DNA of 64,000 nucleotides from Tetrahymena elliotti 4EA. Lineage: Eukaryota > Ciliophora > Oligohymenophorea > Hymenostomatida > Tetrahymenidae. The position numbers were made by a program, and so were the translations under genes. The notes under the pieces are model-generated. The model saw only the letters and a list, made by a program, of their open reading frames with translations. It made no database searches and was not told the origin of the DNA. Location of the stretch: contig JH720302.1 of assembly GCA_000231825.2 (NCBI GenBank), forward strand, positions 1,015,258 through 1,079,257. The letters run 5' to 3'. Positions 51,592-64,000 of this stretch are shown here, piece after piece. How positions within the stretch are numbered: the first letter of the stretch is position 1; every line of letters begins with the position of its first letter.

Positions 51592-52292
51592 AAAAATAAA
51601 ATTAATTTTGTTATGTTTCTATTAATTTTTTGTACTCTTATTCTTTATAAATAATACAATTCATCAATGATTATTTTATATTTTATATTATAAATTATTT
51701 AGAATATAAAATTTCAAGACCTATTTTTATAAAAATTTAATTTTTCTACAAAACTACCAAAGAACTTAATCAAGATATCCCAACTCATTATAGCTTATTT
51801 ATTATGTATTTTTAGAATATTGGATCAGTTGAGTTACCCTACCCATATTTGACTACATAGTGTCCAAAACTGACAATAGTAAAAATAGTTTCTCTACATT
51901 CAAGCTTTCTAGATAGATTAATACTAGCTTCACTCTTTTCTTAAAACCTAATTTTAGATGAGAATACAGTATCATTTATAATTTTTTGAGAATCAAACAA
52001 CTAGAGTAAGAAATAAATCAATGTTAGAATAAATAATTGGTCTAATAAACTATTTAGAATATTAAATAGATTTTAATTACCAAAACTCTTTTATTAATTA
52101 ATATTCTAATAGAATAAGTAATTGATTTGAGATTTAACTGATATGATAATAAATAATAGAATAGATTTTAGAATAAAAAATTGAAGCTATGGTAATTAGT
52201 ATTTACAACCATTTTAAATTATAGCGAAAAGGATTGATTTCCTAAATTTATATAATACAAAAAAAGATTAAAAAAGAAATTGAAATATAAAA
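51592..52292. other. Spacer before SecA-like paralogue 2
   Basis: Mostly AT-rich. On the minus strand about 51786-51972 reads as a protein-like fragment ending in TGA (with a TIFTIVSFGHYVVKYGQG segment), and an overlapping minus frame is also open. It may be a remnant of another gene or mobile element. It presumably also holds the promoter of the gene at 52293. Confidence 0.35.
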
Positions 52293-55200
52293 ATGGAAAG
52301 TTAACCATATGAGAAATATTAATGCTTTGATAAATAAGAAGCTGAACTGATTCTTAGCAAACTCTGCTGTGAGAATTTAAGCTTAGATAACTTAAAAATA
52401 ATTTTGTTTATATTACGAAAGCATGGGCTGAAAATAGTAAATTTAGAAGAACTTACTAAAAAGGCGAATTAAAATAAAACATCATGTGAAAAATTTGAAA
52501 AGAGTATGAAGTAGCTAATCTGTAAAATCATAGAAAAATCAATTGAATTAGGCCATGTTAAAGATTAAAGGATTATAGAAAGGCTTCATATCTAAAGTCA
52601 AGGCCAAGTTAGTAAATAATCTTTTTTTAAAAAATCATTTAAAAAAGATAAAGATAGAAGCAAAGACAAAAAATTTAATTAAAAATATTTGCTTGAAAGA
52701 AAAGTGAACAATTGCTCACTTTTCTAGGATGCGATAAAATAATTATAATAAGAAAAAATAACTATTCAGGGAAAAAATATTGAAGAAAGATAAACCAGGT
52801 TAGAAATAGACATTTCTATTTAAACTGATTTAAGTAAAAGTACAACATAAATTCCAGATATTCCTTCATTATAAGATAGTGATAATCGAAGTTTGTCAAA
52901 AATCACTTTTTTTAAATCTTATTTAATCATCATTAAGAATTTGCTATAAGAAGTTAGATTTGGTGGTACATTGCATTCTAAAATAGAAAAAGAATTTGTT
53001 TAATTACTTTCTAAAAAAATGGGCTGGTTTCAAAAATTCAATATACTAGATTATCATTATTAATTTTGTGTTGATTATCTCATCATATAAATCTTTTTAT
53101 ATATTTCAAGCAGAAAAAGTGGAAGATAAGTTTTATCATTAGACTCTATTGATTAAATAATTTATTTCCTAAAAAATACTGATGAGCTAATATTGAAATA
53201 CTTCTCAGTAAAAAATGAAGTAATTGGATATTAAAATCTATTAAAATTAAACTTATATGAAAAATTGCTTTTTATCCGTTATAATGAGCTATCATATTTT
53301 ATTAAAATACAAGATTTTAGAAAAAAATTTGATTAATAAAAATCAATTGATGGACAGCTTGAGTTACTAAAGGAGTTAAAAATTTATATTGAATAATAAG
53401 TAAATGATCTAAGAGTTAATTCGATTACAATATTATATGAGTATTCTTTGTCTACTTACAGAAATCCAGAGAAGTAATTAAAAAAAAAACACATTTAAGC
53501 AATATAATAATGTTTGTAAGACGAAAATAATGAAATGGCATATATGGCAAGCAAGATTCTAAAATATCAAAAAGACAAAGAATTTTTAGAATAAGTTTTT
53601 CTCAAATGCGTTGACTTACTAGATAAAAATTATGAGCCTCTTGAATAAATTATTTATATTAATGAGTAGACTAGAGATTACAGAAATATTGAGAATCTTT
53701 TCACCTTAATTTTAAGAAAGAGAATAATTGACTTGAGTGCAAAAAATATTTATGGAGATGAATCAGTTAACAAAATGTGCATTGAAGTTATAAATAATTA
53801 TTTATCTTATCCTTCAACTTAGATTAGTAGTGAAGAATTAAATATGATATTGGATATTGTAAAATCTAAAGTTTTAGGTGAAATGTTTTCAATAGAAGCC
53901 TTAAAATCTTTTTTGATACAATGTTAAAAAACTTAGAATCTATCTGATTAAATTGTAGAAGATTTAATTAAAATGTATGAAAATTAAAATGACAATATTA
54001 GAAATTACATAATCAACATATTAGGATTAATTTGTGAAAAGTAAAATATTTCTAATGTAGATGTTTTTAATGCAAAGCTAAAGGATGAACGAGTAGTTAT
54101 ATTTCATCAAGGTATATTGCAGTATTCATCAAGATCTGAAGAAAATCTCTCAAACCAAACAATATCGGAAGTTGTTGCTAAGTTATTCTAACATTCAGCT
54201 AGAAATGGCAACATTTTAAAGGATAGCTCAATAGTATCACTTTTTTAAGGACTTCAAAGCAAGGATCCATAAATTAGAATTCAATGTATAAAAGCTATTA
54301 AAATAGCTTCAAATCTAAATTAATTAAATGAAAGACATATTAATAGCTTATCTTAATTATTTGATGACAAAGTTTTTGATATTTGCATTTATTCTCGGAT
54401 AATATTTACTAGATAATTACTCCTTTTAGTGGAATAAAATAAAGAAATTAAAAAAGAATATTTTGATTTTCTTTAAAAAATGTACTTGTATGAGGAGATA
54501 GAAGGGTTTGAGTTAGAGGATATTCATTTAATTAATCCAAATATTATTGAAATTATAAAATATCTCACAATTAATAAAAAAATAATTAATAAGAAACTTG
54601 ATTATTTATATGAAGGCCTGTTTGTAATATTTAATCACATATTGAATTCAAATTCGACATTTATGATGAAAGATGTTGTTTTTATACTACTCAAATTAGT
54701 TAAATTAAACTGTAAGATCCCTCAGACTTCAATAAATGCTTTGGAAAAAGTCCTTGATTTAGAAGAAGTAAATGAATAAGTTTTAAATCTGTTTGAAAAT
54801 CTAATCTAGAATGGTGAGCCAGTAAGTGAAAGAGTGTTAGAAGAATTTTCTAATAAATTGCTGTATTCTCAAGAAAAGGAGGTGAGAGAGAATTCTTTTA
54901 AACATCTAGATAAAGCTAATTTTAATTAAGTTTTAACAGATAAGTTTTTTACAATTATAGAATTCTATAGAGCTGGTATGGTTTTAAGAGGAGTAATTGT
55001 AGATAATAAAGATGAAGCTATTTCCTTTATTGAGAAATAATAATAAAATTAAAGAATAACTCTACCAATAGATACTGTTGATGCTTTTAAAGACCATTTG
55101 CATGATTCAAAAGTGCTTACTATCCTAGAAAATGCATTACTTTTTGAATAGAATATACCTCCTATAATAGTTTAAAACTTAATAGAATAATTTGAACCTC

Positions 55201-58200
55201 AAAGACAAGATACAACTTAAGAAAAGCTTGTTAGTCTTATCAAGAATGTAATTTAAAAGGATTGTGAAATTAATAATAACCTATTTTAAAAGATAGAGCA
55301 ATGTTTGAATAAAAAACAATACTATTTAGAGTGCTTGAATATAATTACTTTACTGGTTTAGAGAAAAGAGGTCATACCTTAAAATTTGATTAATAACTTG
55401 CTCTTATACTTCACTTCACAAGATTAAAATTAAGATCGTATTTAAATTTTAAAAGTTATCGTTTTTTTATTCTAAAGTAAGGAGTACAAATATATGCTAT
55501 TTGAAGAAGCTTGTATGGTAGCAATTGCTGATTGCGATGACTAAATTTTAGAATAAGGTCTTAAAATTCTAGAATAAATGATTGGAAATGTATAGAAATA
55601 TCAATAATAATAATACATTTCTGTACTAGCTAAAACAATTTTTTAGAGAAAAATAGATAAAACTATTAAACATTAAGCAATTTAAATAATTAATTGTTTC
55701 CATGAGTTTGTTAATCAAGAAACAAAGGTATAAATTGAACTATTTAAAAAAGAGATTTAAAATTAATCAAAATAATTTTTAGATGTTCTTGAGAAAAAAA
55801 ACACCTAATTAATCGATTCTAACTATTCTTATTTAAGTAAAATAATTGATTAATAAAGTTCAGAATAAATTAGAGTTGTTCAAATTCTTTCTAAATGTAA
55901 AAACAAAAATGAAATTCCTGAATCCTTGATAAATAAGATAGCTAAAATATATGAAAACACAAAATAAAGTGAACATCAAAAAATTTGTTTAGAGTTTTTA
56001 AAACTTTATACTAAAAGTGGTAACCAGTTAAGCAATTAAGCAATAGAATCCATTAGGAATTTAGATAAATTTGAAGATTTATAAAGTTTAAATATTAATG
56101 ATTAGTAAAATAACTCCCTCTTATCAAAAATAAAAAATGCACCTGAATCTCTCAACTTATTAAGTTTTTATAATGAAATATTAAAAGAGTTAGATGGTGG
56201 GTTTTGTACAAATTCAAATTTTACTTAATTATTAATTTAAAAAATGAAAAAGTAAAATGAAGCTTTTATTTTTGATTAATGTAAACTAAAAAAGTGGGCA
56301 AGTATTGTTTCAATGATTTTGATTTAAAGACAAAAATTAGAATATGATCAAATAATTACAAAAATACTAGAAGAATATATCATTAGTTCTAAAGATCATA
56401 CTTCTCTCATTATTTAAGGATATATTCATGTCATTAACTTGAAGAAATATAAATAATTAGAAAGAGTTGTCAAATAATTAACAGATTCGTATGAATAAAA
56501 CAATTTAGAAAAAGAAATAGTCATCTAAATGCTTTAATGTTTTACTTTAACTTTTGAAATTTTGCCTTCATTTAACATTAGACACAAGCTTATTTTTGAA
56601 TAGAATTTCAATAGCTATGATGAAACAATTAAATATCATTCTTTTAAGGGTCTTAAACTTCTTAAGAAATTTAAAACAGAATTTCCTACATTTTAACAGT
56701 GGTGTAGTAAGACCCTCTAATCTATTTATGCACAAACTGGAATAAAACTTGAATAAGAAAGTGAAGAGTTTGATTTATGTGAGACAATCAGTTCATTAAA
56801 ATATTTTGATGTAAAAATACTTGATAAATAAAATAAATAAGACTGGAGAATGAAACTAATTATCAATAATATTTTAACTATTTATCAAGTAGATGAGTAA
56901 ACTAAATAAGAAATACAACAAATCATCCAAAATTTTAAGTCAAAAGTAAACAGTGGAAGTTTAACTGAAATATTATAAAGCTTAAACAACAAGTCATCAC
57001 TGTTAACATTTTAGTAGTTTGTTGATGTAATAACTATTTTACAGTAACTGCCTGATTTTGGAGATTTTAATTATTGTATTTAATCTAAGTAGAATTTTTA
57101 CATTTATTTAAAGAAATAATATTTGAAAGAAAAGCTGTAAAAACTTATTAAAGACTAGTATTCTGATAATTACTACGAAAAGAAAGTGGCTGATATAATG
57201 AGAGTTACTGATTATAAAATCATTCAAAAAGTGCTTTAATCAATATAAATGATTGAAAATGATCAAGAATTTTAGGATTTGATTAGCTTTTTATCTAGTT
57301 ACCCTTAAATAGAAATTTAGGATATCTAATAAACAAATCAAAGTGTCAAATCACTAATTTAGTAAATTGAAATTAATTTGTTAATGAAAGAAATTACTTC
57401 ACAAGATTTTAAAAAAATTTTTGAAAATCTTTTGAAAAAGGGTTTTTCATATTTCTAACTAAATCATATATTAAATTGTTTATTAGCTTACAATGGAGAT
57501 TAAAAATAAAAAGTTGAAAAAACTTTAATTGAAGTTTTGAGAATAATAGATGAATATAATTTCCCAATTTAAGAATTTGATTTCATAATTTAAATTTTAT
57601 AAAATGAAAATCCAGAATTTTGGATTAAAACAATACAGGAAAAAGCAGTTAAAATTAAATATGTATTATATAACCATAAGGGAAACAATGAAATAATTAA
57701 TGAAATAGTTAAAAACAATTAAAATAAAGAAATACTTTAAAATAAAAAATAAAAAAATAATTCTCTTGATTTTCTCATAAATCAAATTTAAGATGACAAA
57801 TTAGAAATTAATTTATCAAAAGAAAATACTCAATCCAAAGACTCCAAAAAACAGATATGTCAATTAGAAGATAATGACATTAAAGAGTGGTCTAAATTAG
57901 TAAGAAATTAAAAAGATATGGATGATAAATTTCTTGTTGAAGCACTAGCTGTGATAAGGCAGGCTATTTATTTAAATTATAACAAAATGATATTATCTTT
58001 TACATAGATTTTAACCTGCATTCTATTTTTTAAAAAAGATCATGATAAAGGAAGATTCTTACAAGTAGCTACTGGTGAGGGAAAATCTATTATAATATGT
58101 GTTATAGCAATTATTTAAGTCTTACTTGGCAAAAAAGTTGACATTATTACAACTTCACCAGTTCTTGCATTAAGAGATAAATTAGGTAAATAATAAATTT

Positions 58201-61200
58201 TTAAAGCTTTTTCAATTACTGTAGGATGTAATGTTGATAGTAGGATCTATTAATTTGGAATCAAAGAATGCTATAAGTAAGATGTAGTTTATGGAGATAT
58301 AGATTAATTTAAATTTGACTTTCTAAGAGACAAATACAGCTATTTAGGTACTCTAGGTAGTAGAACTTAATAAATTGCAATAATTGATGAAGTTGATAGT
58401 ATTGTTGTTGATGATTCTACTAAAATTGCTAGACTCAGTACAAGTTATCCTGGTATGGATCTGCTTTAGCATGTTTTTTACTATCTGAATAAAAGGTATG
58501 AATTTTTATGTAAATCTACAACAGAAAAAGGAGATGACAAATATATTTTAAACTTTGAATTGATTTAGTAAAAAATCACATAAAAATATGGTGATGATAT
58601 TGATGAAATAAAGTGGAATAACTTTATCTAAGATTACCAAAATGATGAGAATATGAATATGGAAGAAATAGGGATTAAGATAGATAGTGATAAAGGTTTT
58701 TACAGTTACATCAAATAAGATTTAGCAAAGCATATTAATTAAATTTTTGAATAAGGATTATTTTTACCATAAAATCTGAGAAATTATGCAAATAGTTAGC
58801 TTCCCAAATGGATTGATAGTATTTTAAATAGTAGTTTATATGAAGAGAACGTACATTTCATTGCTCCTGGAGGAGTTATTAAACCTGTTGACTATAATAC
58901 AGGTGTAATGTAACACTAAACGAGTTACGGTGATGGTTTACACTAAATAATTTAAGTCTAAAATAATCTAGAAGTCTAGACATAAAATATAGTTACTAAT
59001 TTTTTATCAAATTATGGTTATCTCAAATAATATAAAAATAAAGATTTATATGGCCTGACAGGAACACTTGGTTCAAATAATTCTAGAAATTTTATTCAAG
59101 ATTTATATAAGGTAGACCTAATTAACATTCCAACCACATACCATAAATAGTATATATAACTTCCTGATAAGTTAATTGGTAATTATGATTCCTGGATACA
59201 ATAAATTTGTGAAGAGGCTGTTATAGAGGCTAGAAAAGATAGAGCTGTGCTGATTGTTTGTGAAACTATTAAGATAACTTAATAGATTCATTCTATTATT
59301 TAAAATATGTATGAAGATTATTAGTTAATACTCTATAATATAGATTAATCAGATGAAGAGAAATAAATTCAGAACATTTAAGAAGGAAATATAATTATTT
59401 CAACTAATCTATCAATCAGAGGCACAGATATATAAACAAATAATTTAATTGAAAAATATGGGGGTTTGCATGTGATATTGACTTACAAGCCTATCAATCA
59501 ACGCATTCAAGAACAGGGATTAGGAAGAACTTCTAGATTTGGCAAAAGAGGAACTGGCAGATTAATAATTAACTTAGAAGTGTTTTAATATTTTTAGATT
59601 TCTGAAGAAATTAACTAAAAAGTTGATGAATTAGAAGATAAATGCTTGAAAAACTTAAAAAATAGCATTGAGAAAGTTCAAAAAAAAGAATCATATCTTG
59701 AAAATTTTATTAATTTGCAAAAATAATTAAGAAACAATCTATGTGAAGGATTGAAAAAAAAGCCTTATTATTTACCTTCACTTTATGAAAGCTGTGTTAT
59801 TTCCTCTTTAGAAGAATACTGGGAAGTTTTCATAAGAGAATTAAAAGACTCTGAAAATAATTGGGATGAAAAATATAAGATTTTTGAATAAGCTAATGAA
59901 AAGAGAATTCAAAAAAATCAATTAACTTAAATAATTACAAATCCATTTTATTTAGTTTAAATCGGTTATGATATTTTAGTAAATAATAACAAGTGTCCAA
60001 ATACTAATGATGATGAGTAAGACTTTTTTTTCAAAGCTTGTTAATAGGATAATAATTCATGTCCTTAAGCTAGGGTTGGGATGGGACTTACTTTGATTAA
60101 GAAAAATAAAAATTAACTTGGCCAACAAAATTTGAAAATTAATATCATTGAATATTTTTAAAAAGCATAAGAATAAATAAAATATGAATTGGCTTTAATT
60201 GACCAAAAATATGATTAAAAAGAAATAGAAGAAAACAACACAGAAACAACTAGTTTATAAAGATAAGATACCCAAAAAAAATAAATTTTATCATGCTTCA
60301 CTAAAAATAATGAAGAAAATATAACAGTAATTACCCGATCATTACGTCTTATTGATATCACTGCAGAAAAATATTAAACGTGCAATAAATCAGAGAGAGA
60401 AAAAAAGTATATAACTCATTAAAGCAGTCTGTAAAAGGAATATGATTAAAATATTATAAAAGACATTGTAAGCTAAAATAATCTATTTTTTGTAACATTT
60501 AATGATCTTACTATTTATGAAGACATTTTTACTAATGATTAGGCCATAGATTTGATTAAAGATGTTTGTAATATTCTAAACTATAAGAACAATTTTATTA
60601 TAAATTTAAAAAATATTGATGATAAGGATCTATAATCTCTTTTAAGTCCTGATACTGAAATCTAAGAATTGAGTAATTCAGAAGCAGAACATCTCATAGA
60701 ATCAAAAATGAAAGAAAAGAATAGCAAAACATAAATGGTAAAAATAGTTTTAAATTCATAGTTCAATTAAGAACCTACAAGTAATTTAACTTTAGAAGAA
60801 GCAAAAAAGTAAATAAAAATTTATTAAAATTATCAATTTTAGTTAGAAACTAGTAATTAATTATTAAAACAAATCTAAGAAATATTTTTAATTGTTACAA
60901 AGATAATCGATTTTATTTTAAATTGGTATAATATTTCTTTGTTAAATATATATCAACAAATTTTTAAAAAAATCCAGAGAAATCAAATATTGAATATAAA
61001 GTTGCTTAATTCTAATAAAGCATGTTTAAGTATGTAAGAAAAAGTGATTCCAAAATCTAAAATGGTTATTGAATTTTTTTAAATGAATAATGATAATTGT
61101 ACAGATTTAATTGAAAGTATTCATGCATAATAATATGACATATAAATAGTAGGACCAAGGAATGATGTTTTAGAATTAATTAAATTAAATTAAATAAGAG

Positions 61201-63863
61201 CTTTCTAAGTTAAAGAAATACTTGAAAATCAAAACACTTACTTCCTAAAAGAATATAACTTAGGAGAATAAGTAGTAATTAATGAAGAGTTAGGACCGAA
61301 TATTTGTATAAGAATAGAGGGATTGACAAAAGAAGAAGCCAAATAAATTTTACAATAAAACTATAATTTTTTTTTTGATGTTAAATGTATCGATGTTAAT
61401 AGCGAAAATATATTAGCTTCTATAAAAAAAAATAAATTTAACTTGAGCTTCATAGATATGGACTAAAATACAGTAAAAGACCTGATTAAAATTTTACGTA
61501 AAGAAAAGGTTGATTTTGGCACAACTATAACAAAATTGAATTAATAACAAATGAATGAATTTGAAAAATTATAAATAAAATAAGAAAGCATTGAAATATA
61601 ACAATTTACAGAAATAGATAAAATAATGAAAAATAAAATATAAGATAATATTCTTTAAGAGTACAAAGAAAGAGGCTTTTAATATATTTCCAAATTAGGA
61701 GAAAAAGGATTTATTCCTATATTTACTATCATTTCAATTCTAGTTTTAGCAGCTGTTTAGATAGTTGTTGGAAGTTTAATTATTGTTGCCCACCCTACTT
61801 TGGGGATAAGTTTGATAATTGAAGGTTAATTGGATCTATTTTCAGCTTACTAAGCTTATAGCTAAAGATCTTTTTCATTAAAATAATATTTTGGAAATAA
61901 AGGAATAAGTTTATTTACTTTACTTTTGAGTCATGGAATTTCTTCAATTGCAAATAAAGCTAAAATTCAAAATTTTAGGAAAATTTATTCAGCAGTCACA
62001 AACGTTACAAGCTCAGCTTTGGATTTTGGTTTAGAAAAAATCATGTAAAAAGGAATTTAAACCATTAACAGTTATTTACCTAAAAAAATTTTTGAAAAAC
62101 TTGAAACCTTAATTATGAATGATCCTATTTTTATTTATTTAATCACAAAAATGTTTGCTTTAGATGAAATTAGGAATAATCGAAAAAATCAATAAAAAAT
62201 GGAATAAATTATTGAGAAATTAAGATCCAAAAATAAAAATATGGAATTATGTAATTCTATAGGTAAATAATTTTGTTAATTTTTTACCTCAAATATGAAT
62301 TTATTAAAGCGTAAGCATTCAATAATTCCTATTATCAGTCAAACTTTATCAGGTTTAGTTTAACTTACATAAGTTTTAGATAGCATCTTGATTTAATTAC
62401 TAAAGGAGCTAATTGATATGGATAATGATTTTTTATAAGTAGATAATTTGTTGCAAATTTTGGAGATAAATGATTAAGAATCTAATTTAATATCTGAACA
62501 TTTTAAGAAATAAAAACTTGTTGAAATTTAAAAAATTGAAAAAGCAGATAAAAATATCTATCAAATTATGTTTGATAAAATATCTGATTAAAATTTAAGT
62601 AACGAAAATTTCCCAGAAGGAATAATAAATGATAAAAAGAAAATATAAATTATTAATTTCTTTTCCCTATTGTCAAAAACAAAATAAAATATTGAAAAAA
62701 AAAAATACAAGTATTTAATTTAATAATTAGCTGATATAATAACTGAATAAATCACTTTAGTAATATCTAATAATCTTACTGTAGGAATTAGCTACTGTTG
62801 TGGAGTTTTAAAAAATAAAATCATCAATAAAATTTCAAGCAAAATAGAGTAAAAGTAATAATTAAACTAAATAGAAATATCTAGCTCAAAAAAAATCTAA
62901 TAAACTAATTTAAATATTGTTATTACCTAATAAATGATCTCTTATGCATATAGATCTTCTTGTTTGATAAAAAACTAAATTTTTAAATTGACAAAATCAA
63001 TTTTCAACACAATCTAAGATTTTTATTTTCATCCTGAAAATAAATTATTTAATCTGATAAAATGGATAATACTAAACCTATTTAAGTTCATTATTCTCAT
63101 TTGGTTTCGTATTACATTCATTTGGTTTTAGATTAAGTCCTATTTGTTTAGTATTAAGTTAATATGGATTAGTATTAAGAATTATTCAATAACAAATTAT
63201 ATTTTTAAAGAATTATATTTTTATTTAAAAAATACTAAATTCTTTAGATAATATGCTAATCCAGATCTTATTTCCAAAGAGCCTATTTCACAAACTTCAT
63301 GGCTGGAATTTATTATGAAAACTAAAAAATTTATCTAACAAGAATTTAAATAATAATCAAATCTATTTAAAATCAAAGTGGTTTAAAAAATTTATGGCAT
63401 AATAATAATTTTCGAATTAACTAAACCAATTTAAATATATTTCTTGATCAAATTCAGACATTCCTCTAACTTAATAGTAATTTACCTTGTCTACAAGAAA
63501 GTTTAAGACATCTTAATTCAAAATAATCTTGAGTAATAAATACTTTGTTATCTAAACAAAATAAATTTTTATAAGTATTTTAAAATGTTTCTAAATAAGA
63601 AAAAATATGAAGTTAGACAAAACATTAGAACAAAATTTAATAAATATTTCTGCTTATATCTTATCTAAAGCATATACTAATTTATTAGAGATAAGATAAC
63701 TTCTAATCAGAAAGCTATGCAATATTTAAAGGTATTTTTCTCTCTCAAATATTTCTTATTATTTCGCTTTGCTCTAGAGATGTTCTATTTCTCCTATAAC
63801 TATGTTCACATGGTCATTTAAATATTTAATATACTAATATATTTTTTTTGCATAATATTTTGA
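52293..63863 (+). CDS. Giant SecA-type DEAD motor with helical repeats and membrane tail, paralogue 2
   Basis: Single open frame of 3,857 codons (ATG 52293, TGA 63861-63863), the largest ORF in the window. Residues 1-1,900 are helical with visible HEAT-like units (for example around 650-700, SLFQGLQSKDPQIRIQCIKA). The SecA-type motor has ATGEGKS (1926-1932), SPVLALRD, VVYGDIDQFKFDFLRDK, DEVD (2032-2035), LTGTLGS, STNLSIRGTD and QGLGRTSRFGKRGTG (about 2408-2422). A hydrophobic pair is at about 3140-3175 and several predicted membrane helices follow at about 3590-3850. In the TGT-motif region 57 of 77 residues match paralogue 1 by hand count, while N-terminal repeats and tails have diverged much more. 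The frame after the TGA stays open in the same phase to the window edge, so, as in paralogue 1, a final exon may follow. Confidence 0.85.
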
Positions 63864-64000
63864 AAAAATTAAGATAAAATAATCAAATATTTGAGATTAT
63901 TTTTTGTATTTATGTTATATTTAATTGCATATTTTTATTATTTAATTTTGATAGATATTTAAGAGAAGAAATTTACAAATTGTTGGATATTTTTTTGCAA
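63864..64000 (+). other. Possible last exon of SecA-like paralogue 2, cut by the window edge
   Basis: After the TGA the same phase reads on without a stop to base 64000 with hydrophobic, protein-like sequence (a RLFFVFMLYLIAYFYYLILID segment begins near 63895). I could not find a convincing GT..AG pair of the right length to remove the TGA, so this is only a possibility; it may instead be 3' flank. Confidence 0.3.

Noticed and set aside
1..64000. CRISPR array, ribosome binding sites or bacterial operon features, considered because of the SecA-like genes
   Set aside because: No direct repeats with uniform spacers, no Shine-Dalgarno motifs, and the genes use TAA/TAG as sense codons and contain spliceosomal-type introns; the DNA is eukaryotic.

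Overview
The window is nuclear DNA of a ciliate, most likely Tetrahymena or a close relative. Base composition is extremely A+T rich. Long reading frames appear only when TAA and TAG are read as glutamine and TGA is the sole stop. Introns are AT-rich GT..AG (about 51-200 nt, longer than the roughly 25-nt introns of Paramecium). A standard-code ORF search shreds nearly every gene here. All CDS below were read with the ciliate code, and their lengths were checked for divisibility by three.

Layout. 1-14.8 kb is mostly AT-rich DNA with little recognisable coding (small genes near 3.9 and 11.7 kb, and a short GC-richer island near 8.1 kb). 14.85-15.54 kb (minus) is a V-ATPase assembly factor of the Vma12/TMEM199 type. 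16.55-16.98 kb is a GC-rich, hairpin-rich block ending in T8, probably a Pol III-type non-coding RNA. 19.7-25.5 kb is a tandem duplication (about 2.9 kb per unit), each unit carrying an intact two-exon gene for a membrane protein of about 525 aa. 25.86-29.13 kb (minus) is a leucine-rich-repeat gene in which most repeats are exactly one 90-nt, phase-symmetric exon. 29.9-34.1 kb holds a broken plus-strand gene, a 2H-phosphoesterase-like gene and two coiled-coil genes (minus). 35.33-35.66 kb is a second run of hairpins.

The highlight is 38.1-63.9 kb: two tandem paralogues of nearly 12 kb each. Each encodes a protein of about 3,850-3,950 residues with about 1,900 residues of HEAT/ARM-like helical repeats, a complete SecA-type DEAD motor (ATGEGKS Walker A, DEVD Walker B, TGT motif, SecA-like motif VI) and a C-terminal half with several membrane segments. 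They are separated by 2.3 kb containing a frameshifted Tc1/IS630-like DDE transposase whose first catalytic Asp is lost. They look like a membrane-anchored SecA-family motor system unrelated in architecture to plastid SecA; cargo and membrane are unknown.
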